Below are positions 61,113-64,000 of a stretch of 64,000 bases of DNA, piece by piece. The DNA comes from Bradyrhizobium sp. AZCC 2262. Lineage in GTDB: Bacteria > Pseudomonadota > Alphaproteobacteria > Rhizobiales > Xanthobacteraceae. The notes under the pieces are model-generated. The model saw nothing but the letters and a program-made list of their open reading frames with translations. It made no database searches and had not been told where the DNA came from. A program made the translations under genes and the position numbers. The stretch spans positions 9,290,501-9,354,500 of the forward strand of contig NZ_JAZHRT010000001.1 of NCBI RefSeq assembly GCF_036924535.1, in the 5' to 3' direction. How positions within the stretch are numbered: position 1 is the stretch's first letter; each line of letters begins with the position of its first letter.

Positions 61113-62437
61113 AAACCGAATTCTCGCTCACCCAACTGGCCGATCCCGATATCGCCGAAGCCGACAAGATCCTGCGCGCCTGCGTGCATTGCGGCTTCTG
61201 CACCGCGACCTGCCCGACCTATGTGCTGCTCGGCGACGAACTCGATAGCCCGCGCGGGCGGATCTACCTGATCAAGGAGATGCTGGAAAAGGACAAGCCG
61301 CCGACCGCTGAAGTGGTCAAGCATATCGACCGCTGCCTGTCCTGCCTTGCCTGCATGACGACCTGTCCATCGGGCGTGCACTACATGCACCTGGTCGATC
61401 AGGCGCGGGTCCGGATCGAGCGGGACTATTCGCGGCCGCTGGCGGAGCGGGCCTTGCGCGCGGTGCTGGCGCTGGTGCTGCCGCGGCCAAGGCTGTTTCG
61501 CGCCAGCATGATCATGGCGCGGCTCGCCCGGCCGTTTGCTGGCCTGTTGCCGGCGCCGAAGGTGGCCACGACCCCCGGCCTGTTGCGGCGGATCAAGGCG
61601 ATGCTGGCGCTCGCGCCGAACGGCCTGCCGGCGCCGGGGCCCACGGGTGGCAGCGTCTTTCCGGCCACGGGCGAACGGCGTGGGCGGGTCGCGCTGCTGC
61701 AGGGCTGCGCCCAGCAGGTGCTGGCGCCGCGCATCAACCAGGCCGCCATCAATCTCCTGACGCGCCATGGCATCGAGGTCGTCCTCGTCAGGGACGAGCA
61801 ATGCTGCGGCGCGCTCACCCATCACCTCGGGCAGGATGGCGACGCGCTGGCACGAGCGCGCGCCAACATCAACGTGTGGAAAAAGGAAGCGGAACAAGGC
61901 GGCCTCGACGCCATCCTGATTACGGCATCGGGCTGCGGCACGGTCATCAAGGACTATGGTTTCATGCTGCGCGAGGATCGCGAATTCGCTAGTCCTGCAG
62001 CTCAAATCTCCGCGCTGGCAAAGGATATCACGGAGTTTCTCGGCGGCATTGAACTCGCGCCAACGACACAAAAAGGCGACGTCACGATCGCCTATCACTC
62101 CGCCTGTTCGCTGCAACATGGGCAGAAAATCACAGGCCTTCCGAAAGAATTGCTTTCCAAGAATGGATTCGTGGTGAAAGATGTGCCCGAGAGCCATTTG
62201 TGTTGCGGTTCGGCGGGGACCTACAACATTCTCCAGCCCGACATTGCGAGCAGATTGCGCGATCGGAAGATCGCCAATCTTGCGACAGTCAAACCGGACA
62301 TGATCGCTGCGGGCAATATTGGGTGCATGGTGCAAATTGCCGGCGGTACGTCAGTTCCTGTGGTGCACACGATTGAGCTTCTCGATTGGGCGACAGGAGG
62401 TCCAAAGCCTGGATCGATCGGCCAGGGATTGAATTGA
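61109..62437 (+). CDS. glcF: Glycolate oxidase iron-sulfur subunit GlcF
   Basis: A 442-aa iron-sulfur subunit carrying electrons to the quinone pool. Two 4Fe-4S motifs are visible: CVHCGFCTATCP near residue 23 and CLSCLACMTTCPSG near residue 75. The CCG domains follow, with LLQGCAQQVLAP and QCCGALTHHLG near 200-235, and HSACSLQHGQK and LCCGSAGTYNILQP near 330-370. Its ATG overlaps the glcE stop. It converts the enzyme into a membrane-linked glycolate dehydrogenase. Confidence 0.94.
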   Translation: MKTEFSLTQLADPDIAEADKILRACVHCGFCTATCPTYVLLGDELDSPRGRIYLIKEMLEKDKPPTAEVVKHIDRCLSCLACMTTCPSGVHYMHLVDQARVRIERDYSRPLAERALRAVLALVLPRPRLFRASMIMARLARPFAGLLPAPKVATTPGLLRRIKAMLALAPNGLPAPGPTGGSVFPATGERRGRVALLQGCAQQVLAPRINQAAINLLTRHGIEVVLVRDEQCCGALTHHLGQDGDALARARANINVWKKEAEQGGLDAILITASGCGTVIKDYGFMLREDREFASPAAQISALAKDITEFLGGIELAPTTQKGDVTIAYHSACSLQHGQKITGLPKELLSKNGFVVKDVPESHLCCGSAGTYNILQPDIASRLRDRKIANLATVKPDMIAAGNIGCMVQIAGGTSVPVVHTIELLDWATGGPKPGSIGQGLN

Positions 62438-62459
62438 TCGATCGGCCTACGGGCGAGAT

Positions 62460-62560
62460 CCGGAACGTCTGCCCCCCGCGTGTGGATGGCGGGATCGGCA
62501 TCCGGTTTCCTCGGGACAGACGCGAAAACGTTTGCCCGGAGATCGCGCCCGGACAAGGGA
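62460..62560. repeat. Palindromic repeat related to 52611-52711
   Basis: Contains CGGTTTCCTCGGGACAGACG, GCGAAAACG and TTTGCCCGGAGATC segments matching the inner part of the repeat at 52611-52711. It lies between glcF and the histone-like gene. Confidence 0.5.
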
Positions 62561-62658
62561 TGGAGCGGGAGGACACTTCGAAGAAGTGTCGCCCCGGTCT
62601 GGCCCACGGACTATTCGAAGCGCTCGACACACATGGACAGCGTCAACAGGAGGACCAG

Positions 62659-63012
62659 ATGGCGAAGAAGAGTAAGAAGGCCAAGAAGGCTAAAAAGGCC
62701 AAGAAGGCCGTAGCGGCGAAGAAGTCCGCCAAGAAGGCCGCGAAGAAATCGGCAAAGAAGGCTGCGAAGAAGGGCGCAAAGAAATCCGCCAAGAAGGCTG
62801 CCAAGAAGTCAAAGGCTGCCGCGCCGAAGAAGGCTGCAAAGAAGAGCCCGGCAAAGAAAAAGAGGGCGGCTGCCAAGCCCGCCGCTCCCAAGGCGGAGCC
62901 CGCGATGGCGGCGCCAGAGCCGGAACCCGCACCGGCGCCGAGCTGGGCTACCCCGGAACCGTCCGCACCCTCGTGGGGCTCCGGCTCGTCCAACGGCGGC
63001 GACCACAACTAG
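62659..63012 (+). CDS. Lys/Ala-rich histone-H1-like protein
   Basis: A 117-aa protein. Residues 1-70 are almost only Lys and Ala (AKKSAKKAAKKSAKKAAKK-type heptad pattern), like the C-terminal domain of histone H1 and bacterial HupS/Hc1-type proteins. Residues 75-117 are Ala/Pro/Glu then Ser/Gly/Trp-rich (APSWATPEPSAPSWGSG), with a repeated PSW. It probably binds DNA without sequence preference and may compact the nucleoid. AGGAGGA lies upstream of ATG 62659. A strong terminator follows. Confidence 0.88.
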   Translation: MAKKSKKAKKAKKAKKAVAAKKSAKKAAKKSAKKAAKKGAKKSAKKAAKKSKAAAPKKAAKKSPAKKKRAAAKPAAPKAEPAMAAPEPEPAPAPSWATPEPSAPSWGSGSSNGGDHN

Positions 63013-63042
63013 ACGGTCGCCTGCCGGAGCAACGTTTCAGAG

Positions 63043-63072
63043 AGGCCGCAGCGTCCCCGCTGCGGCCTTTTT
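63043..63072 (+). terminator. Intrinsic terminator of the histone-like gene
   Basis: GGCCGCAGC (63044-63052) and GCTGCGGCC (63059-63067) pair perfectly with a 6-nt loop, followed by TTTTT (63068-63072). It ends the histone-like transcript 31 bp behind the stop. Confidence 0.9.
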
Positions 63073-63438
63073 CGTGCCCGCCATCCCTGAGTTCGTGAGG
63101 GCTTTCGAAGGTGACCGAAGCCGTGTTTTCACGGAGAAGCTGATTCGCAAAAAAAAGCTTCCGCCGGTCTGTCGCCGCTGCTGCTTTTCCGGTTTCCGAT
63201 ACCGTGCCGGCGGCGCGAAACCCCGCAAAATTGTTGTGAGAATGCAACACACCCTGACAACATTTGTCGAAATGGTCAGAACGCCTAAAAAGGCGGCAGA
63301 TGCTTGCCTTTTTTGCTTCACGATCGTCACTCCGCAGACCACTCTGAGACTGCGTTAAGACATTTGGCCGCAGTCGGTTATCGCTTGCCCCGGGGGGGCC
63401 CCGGAACTGGACTGTCAAGAAGGGTGATGGGGATTGTC
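63073..63438. other. Leader region of the outer-membrane protein gene
   Basis: About 365 bp without a gene between the terminator and the porin-like gene. Relatively AT-rich stretches (such as AAAAAAAA near 63150 and GCCTAAAAAGGC near 63284-63295) may hold its promoter and a long leader. No RNA family was recognised. Confidence 0.45.
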
Positions 63439-64000
63439 ATGAAGAAACTGGCTTTGTTAGCAACGGCGCTGGCAATGGTATCGGGTTCGGCTCTCGCTGC
63501 GGATATGCCTGTGAAGGCCGTGAAGGCTCCGCCGCCGCCGGCCTTCGAGCCGTGGGATATCGCCTTCGGCAGCGCGATCATGAACGACTACATCTTTCGC
63601 GGCATCACCCAGTCCAACCACAAACCTTCCGTGACCGCCTATTTCGAGCCACGTTACAATGTGACCAAGGACGTCCAGCTCTATGTCGGCACGTCCTTCG
63701 AGAGCATCTCGTTCCCGAACCGTGCGGCGGCTGAAGTCGACGTCTACGGCGGTGCGCGCGTGACGCTCGGCGCCTTCGCCTTCGACGTCGGCGCTTGGGG
63801 CTACCTCTATCCGGGCGGAACCTGCTTCAACGGCGCTGCCGCCACTCCCGCTGGCGTTCCGCTCAGCGCCGAATGCCAGTTGAACACGCTGGTCAACGGC
63901 AACGTCATCAAGAAGGACCTCAGCTTCTTCGAGGTTTATGGCAAGGTGAACTACACCTTCAACGACAACTTCTCGATGGGCGGCAACGTCTATTATACGC
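63439..64000 (+). CDS. Outer-membrane beta-barrel protein, TorF/porin-like (3' partial)
   Basis: The gene is cut by the window end after 187 codons. It has a signal peptide (MKKLALLATALAMVSGSALAAD) and a beta-barrel-like mature part with alternating patterns: WDIAFGSAIMNDYIFRGITQSNHKPSVTAYFEP, then VYGGARVTLGAFAFDVGAWGYLYPG. The YIFRGITQSN segment is typical of the TorF family of putative porins. GGGGA lies 6 bp before ATG 63439; ATG 63427 would add four residues. Role: probably a pore or binding protein in the outer membrane. Confidence 0.85.
   Translation, partial: MKKLALLATALAMVSGSALAADMPVKAVKAPPPPAFEPWDIAFGSAIMNDYIFRGITQSNHKPSVTAYFEPRYNVTKDVQLYVGTSFESISFPNRAAAEVDVYGGARVTLGAFAFDVGAWGYLYPGGTCFNGAAATPAGVPLSAECQLNTLVNGNVIKKDLSFFEVYGKVNYTFNDNFSMGGNVYYT

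Noticed and set aside
60854..62335. 493-codon minus-strand frame opposite glcEF
   Set aside because: Antisense to the glcF iron-sulfur motifs; low-complexity Arg/His/Gln-rich translation.
1..64000. CRISPR array, tRNA, rRNA, insertion sequence or prophage
   Set aside because: No regularly spaced repeat array, no tRNA arm patterns, no transposase or integrase, and no phage structural gene were seen in any frame.

Overview
The window is high-GC alphaproteobacterial chromosome. Gene content and style suggest Bradyrhizobium or a close relative in the Nitrobacteraceae: many solute-binding and catabolic genes, type IV D-amino-acid aminotransferase, Bug-type binding proteins, a zinc-free L36 and several small dispersed palindromic repeat families. 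This is inferred from family resemblance only; no database was searched. I see no rRNA, tRNA, CRISPR, transposase or phage gene.

Layout. 1-2322: the end of a polar amino-acid ABC transporter (permease, ATPase) and a D-amino-acid aminotransferase. 2580-7551: a secreted cupin, an AhpD-like protein and an EmrAB-type efflux pair divergent from a LysR regulator; a two-armed site occurs twice at this locus. 7633-16887: a serine hydrolase, a membrane acyltransferase, a Bug binding protein, a LuxR-type regulator, then on the minus strand a run Ldh-type dehydrogenase > LLM monooxygenase > FAH hydrolase > secreted amidase that looks like one catabolic unit. 17260-21348: a very large GAF(x5)-GGDEF-EAL protein whose five GAF units repeat at exactly 546 bp. 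21322-24473: small proteins, an amidohydrolase whose frame runs into the next gene, a cupin and a secreted DUF1080 protein.

24598-40774 is an exopolysaccharide locus: GalE, WecG/TagA glycosyltransferase, Wzz/BY-kinase-like protein with an altered Walker A, polysaccharide deacetylase, methyltransferase, GT92-like glycosyltransferase, Wzx-type flippase, GH26-like hydrolase, GT2, Wzy/WaaL-type polymerase or ligase, GT4, a JmjC/cupin-like protein and a CelD-type acetyltransferase. The initiating phosphoglycosyl transferase and the outer-membrane export channel are not in the window.

40952-55495: a small zinc-ribbon protein, a DUF5996 protein, a redox group (WrbA, pirin, SDR) divergent from a LysR regulator, an orphan Bug protein, a YbaK deacylase, a haloacid dehalogenase, a DLH-fold protein lacking its nucleophile, an amidohydrolase divergent from a MaoC pair, rpmJ, and several small secreted proteins. 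55726-62437: glycolate oxidase genes glcD and glcEF, split by an acyltransferase, a monooxygenase-like gene and an ArsR-type regulator with a perfect 18-bp palindrome in its divergent promoter. 62659-64000: a Lys/Ala-rich histone-H1-like protein with a strong terminator, and the start of an outer-membrane beta-barrel protein cut by the window end.

Most distinctive items: the exact five-unit GAF array, the Lys-to-Arg change in the BY-kinase-like Walker A, compensatory changes in an 85-bp palindromic repeat that also supplies the C-terminus of a glycosyltransferase, the duplicated efflux operator candidate and the nucleophile-less DLH protein.
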